Below are positions 51,778-60,214 of a stretch of 64,000 bases of DNA, piece after piece; position 1 is the stretch's first letter, and each line of letters begins with the position of its first letter. The stretch is taken from positions 145,309-209,308 of the forward strand of contig NZ_VLTK01000010.1 in NCBI RefSeq assembly GCF_007558825.1, written 5' to 3'. The position numbers were made by a program, and so were the translations under genes. The notes under the pieces were generated by a model. That model did no database searches, was not told the origin of the DNA, and was given only the letters and a program-made list of their open reading frames with translations. This stretch comes from Brevibacterium aurantiacum (GTDB lineage Bacteria; Actinomycetota; Actinomycetes; Actinomycetales; Brevibacteriaceae).

Positions 51778-52982
51778 TGACGCGACCTGGGGCTGATACA
51801 TCGCAAGGCGAGGGCGGCTCGTCGCATTCGCGCATCAACGTGCTGCGCTGGCAGATCGGCTACGGAACGTTCGGTGTTCCGCAGGCGGCGGCACCCATTG
51901 CCTTCGCCCTCCTCGCGCTGCCGCTGACCGGGTCCGCCGAGTCAGGTGCCGGTCTGGTCTTTGCGATGACGGCGGCACAGATCCTCGGCTCGGTGCCCAT
52001 CACTCGCCTGGGCCACCGGTTCGGCAGCGTCGGCTACCTGCGCACACTCATCGCCTTCCGGACGCTCGGGCTGCTCGCGGTGACGATCCTGGCCGCTGCC
52101 TCAGCACCGTTCGGCTACCTCGTCGTCGCCGTCATCGTGGCCGGGCTGGTCAATGGCGCGGCCTACGGCTACATGCGAACGCTGCTCAACCACCTCGTCG
52201 AGCCCTCGGGAATGCCACGCGCCCTGGGAATCGCAGCCACCCTCAACGAGGTCGCCTTCGCCACCTCACCGGTGCTGGCATCCGTACTGGGCGCATGGTC
52301 ACCGGTTGCTGCGATGGCTGTTGTGACTATCGTCGGTTCGGGGCCGATGCTGCTCATCCCTGCCATCCCCGAGGCCCGGTCGACGCCTGTAGCCAGGCCG
52401 GGTTCGGGGCGTCGAGCTCCGGTGCCAGGTGCGGTCTGGATCTGGCTGTTCGCCTCCGGCGCGACCGGAGCCTCCATTGCGGGCATCGAGGTGGGAGCGG
52501 TGTCCTTCGCACTGTCGTTCGGGCTCAGCCCGGCCTGGGCGTTCCTGTTTGCCCTGGCGATGTGCATCGGCTCGGTGCTCGGCGGCGTCTGGGTGAGCAT
52601 CCGCAACCGCATGCCCGGGCGGTGGAAGGTCACGACCTTCTTCGCCATCACCACGCTCGCCTTCTCCCTGCTCCTCATTGATGGGCATATTGCGCTGACA
52701 CTGGCCGGTGCCCTCATCGTCGGATGGTTCCTGCCGATGCTCGACACCTTCTATCTGCTCGCACTCGACAGCCTTGCACCGGAGGAACGTCGAGCCGAGA
52801 TGTTCGCGCTGCTGCGGACGACGAATGCCCTGGGCATCATGGCCACCAGCGGACTTCTCGCCTTACTCGGACTGACAGCAGCTCTCATCGGAGCTCTCGG
52901 GCTGCTTGTCATCGCGACAGTGCTGGCGGCGGTCTACTTCACACGAGGACAGCGGAGCCGACGGGAAGTGCCGCTGGGGTGA
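51777..52982 (+). CDS. Major facilitator superfamily transporter, 401 aa
   Basis: About 12 hydrophobic segments are present, with an Arg/His loop LGHRFGSVGYLRTL after segment 2 and a central loop near 195-215 (ARSTPVARPGSGRRAPV). The pattern resembles drug/metabolite exporters of the MFS. It is translated with the XRE-cupin regulator upstream (one-base overlap). The substrate is unknown. The C-terminus is basic (TRGQRSRREV). Confidence 0.86.
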   Translation: MTRPGADTSQGEGGSSHSRINVLRWQIGYGTFGVPQAAAPIAFALLALPLTGSAESGAGLVFAMTAAQILGSVPITRLGHRFGSVGYLRTLIAFRTLGLLAVTILAAASAPFGYLVVAVIVAGLVNGAAYGYMRTLLNHLVEPSGMPRALGIAATLNEVAFATSPVLASVLGAWSPVAAMAVVTIVGSGPMLLIPAIPEARSTPVARPGSGRRAPVPGAVWIWLFASGATGASIAGIEVGAVSFALSFGLSPAWAFLFALAMCIGSVLGGVWVSIRNRMPGRWKVTTFFAITTLAFSLLLIDGHIALTLAGALIVGWFLPMLDTFYLLALDSLAPEERRAEMFALLRTTNALGIMATSGLLALLGLTAALIGALGLLVIATVLAAVYFTRGQRSRREVPLG

Positions 52983-53381
52983 CAGGGACCGCGTACTGGC
53001 CTGCGCGGTCGACGGCAACGCCGAGCAACCTCGGCGAGGTCCGATCACGATCGGGTTTCACTGTTCTGTCGAAAACGTAGCAAACGGTGCTTCGCAACAA
53101 ACGTTCGTCACTGTCGGGTCGACTCTGCCCAGGACTTCGTCGAACCGCACTATCAGGCAATAGATGTTGTGGCGTGAGAGCCTTTGCCCCGGTATGTGTC
53201 AGTCACCGCCGCAGGACTGCAGACAACTCGTCTCCAAGCTGTTACCCGCTCCGAGCGTCCTCCCAGCCGCTGTGGTTCTGACTTCAAGCACGGCGGCAAT
53301 ACTGGGCCGCGTCACTGATGTGCCACCCATCCGGTGGCATCTCTGACAGAAAACGCCCCTCGAAGAAGAAGGATCGACACT
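52983..53381. promoter_or_regulatory. Intergenic region with hairpin upstream of secreted-protein gene
   Basis: About 400 bases without a recognised gene; short frames here lack ribosome-binding sites and homology I can see. TGCCACC (53321-53327) and GGTGGCA (53333-53339) form a perfect 7-bp stem with a 5-base loop, 42 bases before the ATG of the secreted protein. This could be a terminator for the MFS unit or a 5-prime UTR structure. AAGGA at about 53370-53374 is the ribosome-binding site. Confidence 0.4.
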
Positions 53382-53834
53382 ATGAAGACCACCATCCGCA
53401 ATCGCACAGCAGCTCTGGGAATCGCCGCCGTCGCCGGCCTCGCAGGAATCGGCCTGGCCAGTGGCCCCGCACTGGCAGCCCCCGCAGCGGACACGAGCAC
53501 AGCCGCTGACGCCGCACCGCAATCGGTTCACTTTCCCACCGACACCGGCATCTACGCCGATGAGCTCGTCAGAGCCTGGGGTGCAGACAATTCTGAGCGA
53601 GTCGAAGCCTTTGCCTCACCGCAGGTCGTCGAGGCTCTGAACGAGCACGGCAACGAGGATGCGACCCACTGGGTCAGGACCGGCGGCGACGGAGCCGCAG
53701 GGACCATCTATTCGACCTATGAGAACACCGTCACCGGCGAGACGATGTCCGTCGGCGTTTCCAATGAAGAAGTGTCCAACGGCGGCGAATGGGGCGCACC
53801 TCACGGAGTCCACAAGGTCCAGTTCGGCAGCTGA
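53382..53834 (+). CDS. Small secreted protein of unknown function, 150 aa
   Basis: A classical signal peptide is visible: basic start MKTTIRNR, hydrophobic core AALGIAAVAGLAGIGLA, and ALA followed by APAAD (cleavage near residue 32). The mature part of about 118 residues contains YADELVRAWG, EALNEHGNEDATHWVRTGGDGAAGTIYSTYENTVTGETMSVGV and ends HGVHKVQFGS. It has no Cys and no recognised domain. The late Gly/aromatic-rich segment suggests a compact beta structure. AAGGA lies eight bases before the ATG. It is monocistronic, followed by strong hairpins. Confidence 0.82.
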   Translation: MKTTIRNRTAALGIAAVAGLAGIGLASGPALAAPAADTSTAADAAPQSVHFPTDTGIYADELVRAWGADNSERVEAFASPQVVEALNEHGNEDATHWVRTGGDGAAGTIYSTYENTVTGETMSVGVSNEEVSNGGEWGAPHGVHKVQFGS

Positions 53835-53842
53835 GGCGACCT

Positions 53843-53896
53843 CACCCGATACGGGTGTGAAGAACCCCGCCCCTGAGATCTCAGGGGGCGGGGTTC
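53843..53896. terminator. Double-hairpin bidirectional terminator
   Basis: A small hairpin CACCCG-ATA-CGGGTG (53843-53857) is followed by a long G/C-rich inverted repeat. The left arm GAACCCCGCCCCTGAGA (53862-53878) pairs with the right arm 53879-53896, with one extra G. It lies between the convergent secreted-protein and LCP genes and should serve both. Confidence 0.82.
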
Positions 53897-53957
53897 GTCG
53901 TGCGCGAGGGTGGGTGGAACCGCCTCGGCGACGGTGACCTCCGGGGCGAAGCCAGCG

Positions 53958-55007
53958 TTACAGGTGCGACTCCGGGGCGTTCTGCACGTACTCATCGACG
54001 GTGTCGTTCTTGTAGGCGTCCTGGACCTTCTTCAGTTCCTCTTCGTCGACGTTGACGATCGACTGACCGTCACTCGATGTACCGACGCCGGCGGTCGGGG
54101 AGGTGAAGAATTCGATGTCACCGGGGCGGACGTCGCGCATGGCGAAGGCCGTGGCAGAGATGTACTGAGCGTCCAGACCGGAGTCGACGTACATGTACGG
54201 CGAGAAGTCCTCGACCATGTTCTGGATCTTCTTCGGATTCGACAGGGTGTCGGCAGAGATGATCTCGTTGGTCAGTCCCCGGATGAAGGCCTGCTGGTTG
54301 CGGGCGCGTTGGAAGTCGCCGTCCTGGAAAGACTTGCGTTCGCGCACGAAGGTCAGCGCCTCGTCACCATCGAGGACGTTCTCTCCCTTTTCGAAGGTGT
54401 AGCCGTTCTTCTCGAAGCTCTGCTCCGAGTTCACAGTGACCCCGCCGAGGCTGTCGGTCAGTGCTTTGAAGCCTTCGAAGTCGATGATCGCGACGTGGTC
54501 GAGTTCCGTGCCGATGAAGTCCGAGATCGTGGACACGGCCAGGGGCAGGCCACCGGTTGAGAGCGCGGAGTTGATCTTCGCCTTGCCGTGGCCTTCGATG
54601 TCGACCCAGCTGTCACGCGGGATCGACATGACTTGGACATTGGATCCGGACTCCGGGATGTGCATGACCATGATCGTGTCCGAGCGCAGTCCGCGGGAGT
54701 CGTTGACGTCGACCTGGTCCATCGGCTCATCGGAGCCCAGCAGCAGGATGTTCGTGCCGCCGTCTTCCTTCTGGTCATCGGGGCGCTGCGTGCCGAAGAT
54801 CTGCTCGTCGGTGAGCTTGTTCGCGTTGTTGTCGAAGGTCCGACCCACGTTCCACAGGTAGAGGCCTACACCAAGGACGCCGAGGATGACGATGACGAGA
54901 AGGGCGACAAGGAGCTTGCGCCACACCTTCTTCTTTTTGCGTTTGGGACGCTGCGGTCGGTCTTCCTGGCTGTCGAACAGATCATCGATACTGCTGTTGT
55001 CCGTCAT
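53958..55007 (-). CDS. LytR-CpsA-Psr (LCP) family cell-wall polymer ligase, 349 aa
   Basis: A basic cytoplasmic tail (KRKKKKVWRK) is followed by one membrane segment (about 31-53) and an extracellular LCP domain: ILLLGSDEPMD, RGLRSDTIMVMHI with the Arg/Asp pair, VQVMSIPRDSWVDIEGHGKAKINSALSTGG and GEALTFVRERKSFQDGDFQRARNQQAFI-like block with conserved Arg residues. LCP enzymes transfer teichoic acids or other anionic polymers from undecaprenyl pyrophosphate to peptidoglycan. I choose ATG 55007 because GGAG lies five bases upstream and overlaps the GTG at 55013. It fits the polymer genes in the first part of the window. Confidence 0.93.
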   Translation of the reverse strand: MTDNSSIDDLFDSQEDRPQRPKRKKKKVWRKLLVALLVIVILGVLGVGLYLWNVGRTFDNNANKLTDEQIFGTQRPDDQKEDGGTNILLLGSDEPMDQVDVNDSRGLRSDTIMVMHIPESGSNVQVMSIPRDSWVDIEGHGKAKINSALSTGGLPLAVSTISDFIGTELDHVAIIDFEGFKALTDSLGGVTVNSEQSFEKNGYTFEKGENVLDGDEALTFVRERKSFQDGDFQRARNQQAFIRGLTNEIISADTLSNPKKIQNMVEDFSPYMYVDSGLDAQYISATAFAMRDVRPGDIEFFTSPTAGVGTSSDGQSIVNVDEEELKKVQDAYKNDTVDEYVQNAPESHL

Positions 55008-55054
55008 CGGCACTCCGGGTTTCAGTCAATGCGGCGTGGGTGCCGGCGGGAGAG

Positions 55055-55076
55055 GATTGCAATCTCTGCAATTATA
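55055..55076 (-). promoter_or_regulatory. Minus-strand -10 box and overlapping inverted repeat upstream of the LCP gene
   Basis: Read on the minus strand, TATAAT lies at 55076-55071. ATTGCA (55056-55061) and TGCAAT (55067-55072) form a perfect inverted repeat with a 5-base spacer that overlaps the -10 box. GATTGCAATC is also a palindrome. No good -35 box is seen. The position suits a repressor site controlling the LCP gene; the regulator is unknown. Confidence 0.45.
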
Positions 55077-55246
55077 TAGCTTTTGTTACATTCCCCCGGA
55101 CACCTTGCCCCGGTGCGCGGGTGTGTCTTGCCTGTGACCTGGGTTGATCGCTCGTCTGCGACTCGAATGACCGTCGCCGAGGTGACTCGACTCACCGGTA
55201 ACAACGTCGTATCCGTATAGTGGACGCTTCATGCGCTAGGTAGACT

Positions 55247-56491
55247 TTGCTGGTGTTCAACAACTATCGGGAAATTCTGTCTCTTCCCGGTGCTCTCAAG
55301 TTCTCCTTGGCCGGTCTTGTTGCACGTATGCCCATCGCAGTTCTGGGCCTGGGAATCGTTCTGTTCATCCAGGGCGTCAGCGGCTCCTATGGTCTGGCAG
55401 GCATCGTCGCCGCCGTGTACATGATCGTCCAAGCTCTTGCCGGCCCCGGGATCGCGCGCCTTGTCGACCGTCGAGGCCAAGCCACCGTCATGGTGCCCAT
55501 CGTCATCACCCACCTCGTGGCGCTCTCGCTGCTCATCGTCTCCGTCTACGCAGACTGGTGGGTGGGCCTCATCTTCGTGTTCGCCGGAATCGGCGGTGCC
55601 ACCGTCGGGTCCGTCGGTTCGCTGGTGCGTTCGCGCTGGTCACACATCGTAGATTCGCCGAAGAAGCTGCAGACCGCCTTCTCCTGGGAATCCGTAGCCG
55701 ATGAGCTGCTCTTCGTCACCGGACCCGTCGTCGCCACCGTACTCGCCACCGCCGTGTTCCCACCGGCAGGCATCATCCTCTCGATGCTCACCGCCGGGAT
55801 CGGCTCGGCCTTGCTCTACATCCAGAAGTCGACCGAACCCCCGCCGATTGAACGCACCACAGAGGCTCGCGGGCACGTGTTCTCCAACCCGGGGATCTTC
55901 ACGATCATCATCGTCAACGTGTTCTTGGGTGTGAACTTCGGTGCCATCGACGTCATCGCCGTGGCCTTCGCCGACGAGCAGGGTGTGAAGTCCCTGGCTG
56001 GCATCCTGCTCAGCGCCTTCGCCCTGGGCTCACTCATCGCCGGTGCGCTCTACGGCTCGAGGAACTGGAACTCCGCAACCCATCACCGCTTCGGCATCAC
56101 CGTTGCCCTGCTGGCCATCGGCGCGTGTTCGATGATGCTGGCACAGGGAATGGTCTCCTACACGATCATCCTGTTCATCGTCGGCTTCACCATCGCCCCC
56201 AGCCTCATCGGCGCGAACTCCGTCATCGAAGCGCTGGCACCGCCGAGGCGTCTGACCGAGGCCTTCGCCTGGCTGGGAACATCATTGGGCTTCGGCGTCG
56301 CCTTCGGGTCAGCCCTCGCCGGCAACATCATCGACGCCTCGAACGCGAAGACGGCGATGCTGCTGCCGGCCGGCTGCGCCATCGTCGGTGCTCTCTTGGC
56401 GCTGTCGCTGCTCAAGCTGCTCAACCCGAAGCGGTCAAGTCACGAGGTCAGGTCGGCCCGGGACCTCCGGCGGGTGAACATCGAGGAGTAG
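55247..56491 (+). CDS. Major facilitator superfamily transporter, 414 aa
   Basis: About 12 membrane segments are seen, with the MFS loop GPGIARLVDRRGQATVMV between segments 2 and 3 and a central cytoplasmic loop near 195-215. The family resembles small sugar/drug efflux MFS proteins. The start is uncertain: TTG at 55247 or GTG at 55253. TAGACT directly upstream (55241-55246) could be the -10 box of a leaderless mRNA starting at the GTG, and an earlier TATAGT is present at 55216. The gene diverges from the LCP gene. The substrate is unknown. Confidence 0.85.
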   Translation: MLVFNNYREILSLPGALKFSLAGLVARMPIAVLGLGIVLFIQGVSGSYGLAGIVAAVYMIVQALAGPGIARLVDRRGQATVMVPIVITHLVALSLLIVSVYADWWVGLIFVFAGIGGATVGSVGSLVRSRWSHIVDSPKKLQTAFSWESVADELLFVTGPVVATVLATAVFPPAGIILSMLTAGIGSALLYIQKSTEPPPIERTTEARGHVFSNPGIFTIIIVNVFLGVNFGAIDVIAVAFADEQGVKSLAGILLSAFALGSLIAGALYGSRNWNSATHHRFGITVALLAIGACSMMLAQGMVSYTIILFIVGFTIAPSLIGANSVIEALAPPRRLTEAFAWLGTSLGFGVAFGSALAGNIIDASNAKTAMLLPAGCAIVGALLALSLLKLLNPKRSSHEVRSARDLRRVNIEE

Positions 56492-56567
56492 CCGGGGCTG
56501 GGGGTGTGGTCAGTCACGGTATGCCTTCCGATGAGTGCGTGGAATGCAGGGTGTTCAATCTGTGGCC

Positions 56568-57143
56568 TCAGGCCACGGGGTCACGCAGGATTGTGCGTAG
56601 CCTGTCTTGCGGTGTCTGGCGGGTGAAGCTGTCGAGGTGGATTTCGTGGTGCGGGCCGCTTCGATGGACTCTGCGCTTCCGTGCGAGCGCGCCGAGTCGT
56701 TCGAGAGTTGCGAATTCCTCGGAGAATGGTCCGTGGTGCATGACCTGGACGACGTCCTGTTCGGGCGTGGCGTGCAGCTCGATGACGTCGCCGTTGCGAT
56801 CGGCAGTGCTTGCTGCGTGAACTCGCACAGTCGTCAGGTCCTCGATCGTCGTGGTATCGGGGACGGCGGCCAGGACCCGGTAGAGCAGTGAGGGCACAGG
56901 GTTGACGGTGTAGAAATCCTCGATCTCGACCGGAGTCGATCCCTCGGGGTACCAGTACTGAATCTCAATGACTGGGGCCGTATCCCCGGTGATTTGGCGA
57001 GCCACGTCGCCAAGGAGGGCCATCTTGCGGTAGAACTCGTCGGTGCCGGGTGATCCGGAGCCAGCGATAGATGCGTAGGTCACCGCAGGGACACGGACGA
57101 ACTCGGGGTCGTCTGAGGCATGGAGGTGCGGGGTTGTCGTCAT
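56568..57143 (-). CDS. GyrI-like small-molecule-binding domain protein, 191 aa
   Basis: The C-terminal part GPHHEIHLDSFTRQTPQDRLRTILRDPV is the typical end of GyrI-like/effector-binding domain proteins, and EEFATLERLGALARKR and VMHHGPFSEEF support it. The N-terminal half (VTYASIAGSGSPGTDEFYRKMALLGDVAR) matches the same family. These proteins bind hydrophobic cationic or other small compounds, often linked to detoxification. AAAGGAC lies eight bases before the ATG. It follows the SDR gene on the same strand with a 62-base gap and may be part of that transcript. Confidence 0.8.
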   Translation of the reverse strand: MTTTPHLHASDDPEFVRVPAVTYASIAGSGSPGTDEFYRKMALLGDVARQITGDTAPVIEIQYWYPEGSTPVEIEDFYTVNPVPSLLYRVLAAVPDTTTIEDLTTVRVHAASTADRNGDVIELHATPEQDVVQVMHHGPFSEEFATLERLGALARKRRVHRSGPHHEIHLDSFTRQTPQDRLRTILRDPVA

Positions 57144-57205
57144 GGGTGGGTCCTTTCAGCCTGAGCCAGGGGCTCAGAGGTCGATGATTGCGGTGGTGAA
57201 TGTGT

Positions 57206-57991
57206 TCACGCGCTGTAACCGCCGTCGATGTCGAGGGAGGCGCCGTTGACATAGGCACCGTCCTCACTAGCCAGGTGAGACACGAGGGATGCGACCTCGT
57301 CAACTCGGCCGAATCGTCCGACTGGGATTGTTGCGCGAAGCGTGTCTCCGTAAGGTCCGTCCTGGGGATTCGCGGGTGTATTCACAGGTCCGGGCTGGAC
57401 GTTGTTGATTGTGATACCGCGCGGGCCAAGTTCACGCGACAAACCACGCACAAGGCTTGCTACCGCACCCTTGGTCATTCCGTAGATCGACGTGACATCG
57501 TCCGGGAAATGATTCGCACTGACGCTGCCGATCACGATGGCCCGGCCACCCTCACCCAGGTGTGGCGTACTGAAGCGAATGGTGTCGAGCGTTCCTCGGA
57601 TGTTGACATTGATCATATGATCGATCTCGTCGTCAGAGAGTTGATCGACGCGCTTTTTCGTCCCGCCACCAGCGTTTGCCACGACGATATCGAGGCGCCC
57701 CTCCTGGGTGGTGACGTTGGAGATCACTTCGCGAATCTGTACCCGATCGGCGCTGTTCGCCTTGACCCCTATAGCCTGGCCACCGGATTCGGCGATACGT
57801 GTGACGAGCGCGTCCGCCTCTGCCGTGGCTGAGGCATAGGTAAAAGTCACTCGCGCACCCTCGGCCGCGAGACGGCTCACTATCCCGGCGCCTATTCCAC
57901 GGGCACCGCCCATCACCAACGCAACCTTCCCTGCGTGCCGGTTCTCAACATAGTTCTCGGTTCCGTTTTGAATGGTGGTGCTGTGTGTCAT
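57206..57991 (-). CDS. Short-chain dehydrogenase/reductase, 261 aa
   Basis: This is a classical SDR: ALVMGGARGIGAGIVSRLAAEG (TGxxxGIG-like, with MGGARGIG), NAGG in VVANAGGG, the catalytic Ser in VIGSVSAN and Tyr-Lys in YGMTKGAV, then PGPVNTP and the C-terminal VNGASLDIDGGYS. The ATG at 57991 has GAGGA upstream; longer in-frame starts would overlap the MazG-like gene further. The start lies 17 bases from that gene's stop. The substrate is unknown; the neighbouring TetR regulator suggests stress or xenobiotic control. Confidence 0.9.
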   Translation of the reverse strand: MTHSTTIQNGTENYVENRHAGKVALVMGGARGIGAGIVSRLAAEGARVTFTYASATAEADALVTRIAESGGQAIGVKANSADRVQIREVISNVTTQEGRLDIVVANAGGGTKKRVDQLSDDEIDHMINVNIRGTLDTIRFSTPHLGEGGRAIVIGSVSANHFPDDVTSIYGMTKGAVASLVRGLSRELGPRGITINNVQPGPVNTPANPQDGPYGDTLRATIPVGRFGRVDEVASLVSHLASEDGAYVNGASLDIDGGYSA

Positions 57992-58007
57992 GGAGTCCTC
58001 GCTGGAT

Positions 58008-58373
58008 TCAATGTGAAGGGTTGACGGGTTCGGTGCGAGCGATCGTGCCGCTGAGTCCGGTCCGAATATTTGCCATGGTGTCGGTGAAGGCCTGATCAAT
58101 GTCGATGTCGAGCCTCTCAGCGAGGACGAAGACCCACCACAGGGTTTCAGCGAGTTTGTGTTTCAACTCGGCCTCGCTGTCGCCGTCGATCCCCCATGTT
58201 CCGTCATGGGCGAGAATGAGGCGGCCGATGTAGCCGACGTCGTTGGAGAGGCCGAGCATGAGCTCGTGGAGAGACCACGTCTCGCCATTGAACCGTTGCT
58301 CGAGGATCTCGTAGAGGCGACGGACCTCGAGTGCTTCGTTTCGTGCCGAAGCGAGGTTTCCTGATTCAGTCAT
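58008..58373 (-). CDS. MazG-like nucleotide pyrophosphohydrolase-type protein, 121 aa
   Basis: The all-helical sequence contains ELMLGLSNDVGYIGRLIL and ELKHKLAETLWWVFVLAERLDIDIDQAFTDTM. The latter is close to the MazG/dCTPase second helix pair, where E-x2-D-type acidic residues bind Mg. The length of about 120 residues fits the MazG-like single-domain group. It lies between the TetR regulator (8-base overlap) and the SDR gene. A house-cleaning NTP pyrophosphatase role is plausible, but the acidic motif is not fully canonical. Confidence 0.72.
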   Translation of the reverse strand: MTESGNLASARNEALEVRRLYEILEQRFNGETWSLHELMLGLSNDVGYIGRLILAHDGTWGIDGDSEAELKHKLAETLWWVFVLAERLDIDIDQAFTDTMANIRTGLSGTIARTEPVNPSH

Positions 58374-59010
58374 GTGTCATGCCTTTCGAATTGGGATGTG
58401 AAGGGGTTTGTGTGGGAGTCGCGGGTTCGGGTTCTGGAAAGACTGCAAGCGCGCGGCGGGCCAGAGCGATGAGCGCTTGCCTGGGTTCGCCATCGGCGGC
58501 GCGAATGGCAAAACCGGTGGTGAGTGTGATCATGAACCGAGATAGCTCCTCGGCGTTTTCATCGGATGGAAGGTCCCCGTCGCGGATCGCGCGGCGGAAT
58601 CGGGCGGAGAGTCGCTCCTGGATGGCCAGGCGGTTCTTCGCGAGCAGTGAGAACGCATCCGCTTCATCTGTGACCATCGCCTGGACGGACAGACAACCAG
58701 GCGGACGCCCGGGGGTCGTTACCGCCTCAGCGTTGCCGACCAAGAACGACTCAGCCACCTCGCGCCCCGTGGGCTTGGCCAAGGCGGCCTCGACATACTC
58801 CATGTTGCGTGCGATGTAGCGCTCCAATGCTGCGCTGAACAACTGCGCCTTGCCACCGAACGCCCGGTACAGAGCGGGTCGACTGATACCCATTGCTCCT
58901 GTGAGCTCAGCCATTCCGGCCGCGTCATAGCCATGCCGCCAGAACGTCTCAACAGCAGCATCCAGGGCAGCCTCCGGTTCGAATGCGCGTGGCCGTCCTC
59001 CTGGCGCCAT
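58366..59010 (-). CDS. TetR/AcrR-family transcriptional regulator, 214 aa
   Basis: The N-terminal HTH is ALDAAVETFWRHGYDAAGMAELTGAMGISRPALYRAFGGKAQLF (about 13-56), a standard TetR DNA-binding domain of the group with Ser-Arg-Pro-Ala-Leu-Tyr recognition helix. The C-terminal domain has the TetR_C segments SFLVGNAEAVTTPGRPPGCLSVQAM and RLAIQERLSARFRRAI. GGGGAGG precedes the ATG. A palindromic operator lies 16 bases upstream of the gene, so autoregulation is very likely. The operon includes the MazG-like and SDR genes. Confidence 0.92.
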   Translation of the reverse strand: MAPGGRPRAFEPEAALDAAVETFWRHGYDAAGMAELTGAMGISRPALYRAFGGKAQLFSAALERYIARNMEYVEAALAKPTGREVAESFLVGNAEAVTTPGRPPGCLSVQAMVTDEADAFSLLAKNRLAIQERLSARFRRAIRDGDLPSDENAEELSRFMITLTTGFAIRAADGEPRQALIALARRALAVFPEPEPATPTQTPSHPNSKGMTHD

Positions 59011-59025
59011 CAGCGCCTCCCCTCA

Positions 59026-59049
59026 GTTACGTATCGATCGGTACGTAAC
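59026..59049. promoter_or_regulatory. Palindromic TetR-type operator
   Basis: A 24-base near-perfect palindrome has outer arms GTTACGTA and TACGTAAC around a CGATCG core; only the two positions flanking the core (T and G) break symmetry. It starts 16 bases upstream of the TetR gene start and overlaps the likely promoter (TAGTATT follows at 59051). It is a typical site for the regulator itself, and could also influence the divergent SDR gene at 59301. Confidence 0.75.
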
Positions 59050-59300
59050 TAGTATTGCACATTCTGCAGCCGAGTGGTGCGTTCGAAGTCAATGACGGCT
59101 AAAAGCTCGGTCGACGCTCCCTGCACCGCTCCGGTCCGACCCCGACGCATCTCCTGTACCTGTTAGTACCGGATGGCCCCGTATCGCACTGGTGATGAAA
59201 GCGAGCGCCACGTAGGCTCGGAAAGTATCATCGGCAACAGTCAAACTAGCTTCGCCTACGGCATCTGCCTCCGCCGTTGTTCAGCCCGAAAGGGGCTCGC

Positions 59301-60095
59301 ATGCTCATTGATCTTCACAACCGCACTGCCCTTGTAACAGGTTCGACGCAAGGTATCGGGAAGGCGATCGCCGCCACACTCGCTGACGCCGGGGCCCGCG
59401 TGGCAATCAACGGACGCCGGCGCGAGAGCGTGGACTCGGTCATCGCTGAACTGCAGTCCGAGTCCGCCAGCCGCGACCTCATCGCAGCTGCCGGTGACGT
59501 CACCGACGAGGCCGGCGCCTCAGACGTGCACGCCGCTGCTGGCGACATCGACATCCTGGTGAACAACCTCGGTATCTTCGGAGCGACGTCAGCGCTGGAC
59601 ATCTCCGACGAGGAGTGGCGACGCTACTTCGAGGTCAATGTGCTCTCGGCCGCTCGACAGATCCGCAACGCTCTCCCGGGAATGAAGGAGCGTGGTTGGG
59701 GTCGTGTGCTCAACATCGCCAGCGACTCTGCAGTCGTCATCCCGGAAGAGATGATCCACTATGGCATGTCGAAGACCGCCCTGCTGGCGGTCTCGCGAGG
59801 ATTTGCGAAAGACGCCGCTGGCACAGGTGTCACCGTGAATTCAGTGATCGCGGGCCCCACACACACCGGCGGTGTCGAGAACTTCGTCTACGAGTTGGTG
59901 GACCCCGCCACCCCGTGGGATGAAGCTCAGCGCGAGTTCATGCTCACTCACCGGCCGCAGTCGCTTCTGCAACGGCTCATCGAGCCCCAAGAGATCGCGA
60001 ACATGGTGGCCTACCTCGCCTCGCCACTCGCGTCAGCCACGACCGGTGCCGCAGTGCGAGTCGATGGCGGGTACATCGACTCCATCATCCCGTAG
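59301..60095 (+). CDS. Short-chain dehydrogenase/reductase, 264 aa
   Basis: This is a classical SDR: ALVTGSTQGIGKAIAATLADAG (TGxxxGIG), NNLG in LVNNLGIFG, the catalytic Ser in IASDSAVV and Tyr-Lys in YGMSKTAL, PTHTGG, and the C-terminal TTGAAVRVDGGYIDSI. It resembles 3-oxoacyl-ACP-reductase-like enzymes of detoxifying or catabolic type. ATG 59301 is preceded by AAAGGGG. It is divergent from the TetR group across 290 bases that contain the operator. Confidence 0.9.
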   Translation: MLIDLHNRTALVTGSTQGIGKAIAATLADAGARVAINGRRRESVDSVIAELQSESASRDLIAAAGDVTDEAGASDVHAAAGDIDILVNNLGIFGATSALDISDEEWRRYFEVNVLSAARQIRNALPGMKERGWGRVLNIASDSAVVIPEEMIHYGMSKTALLAVSRGFAKDAAGTGVTVNSVIAGPTHTGGVENFVYELVDPATPWDEAQREFMLTHRPQSLLQRLIEPQEIANMVAYLASPLASATTGAAVRVDGGYIDSIIP

Positions 60096-60214
60096 GCATA
60101 TACTCCGTCTGCGTGATCAGGGGGTGGGCTCAGCCAGCGCGTAGCTCGATGTCGCCGTTCTCGGTTGTAACGTCGATCAGGTTTAAGCGCCTTGTCTTCG
60201 ATGGCTTGCAACCC

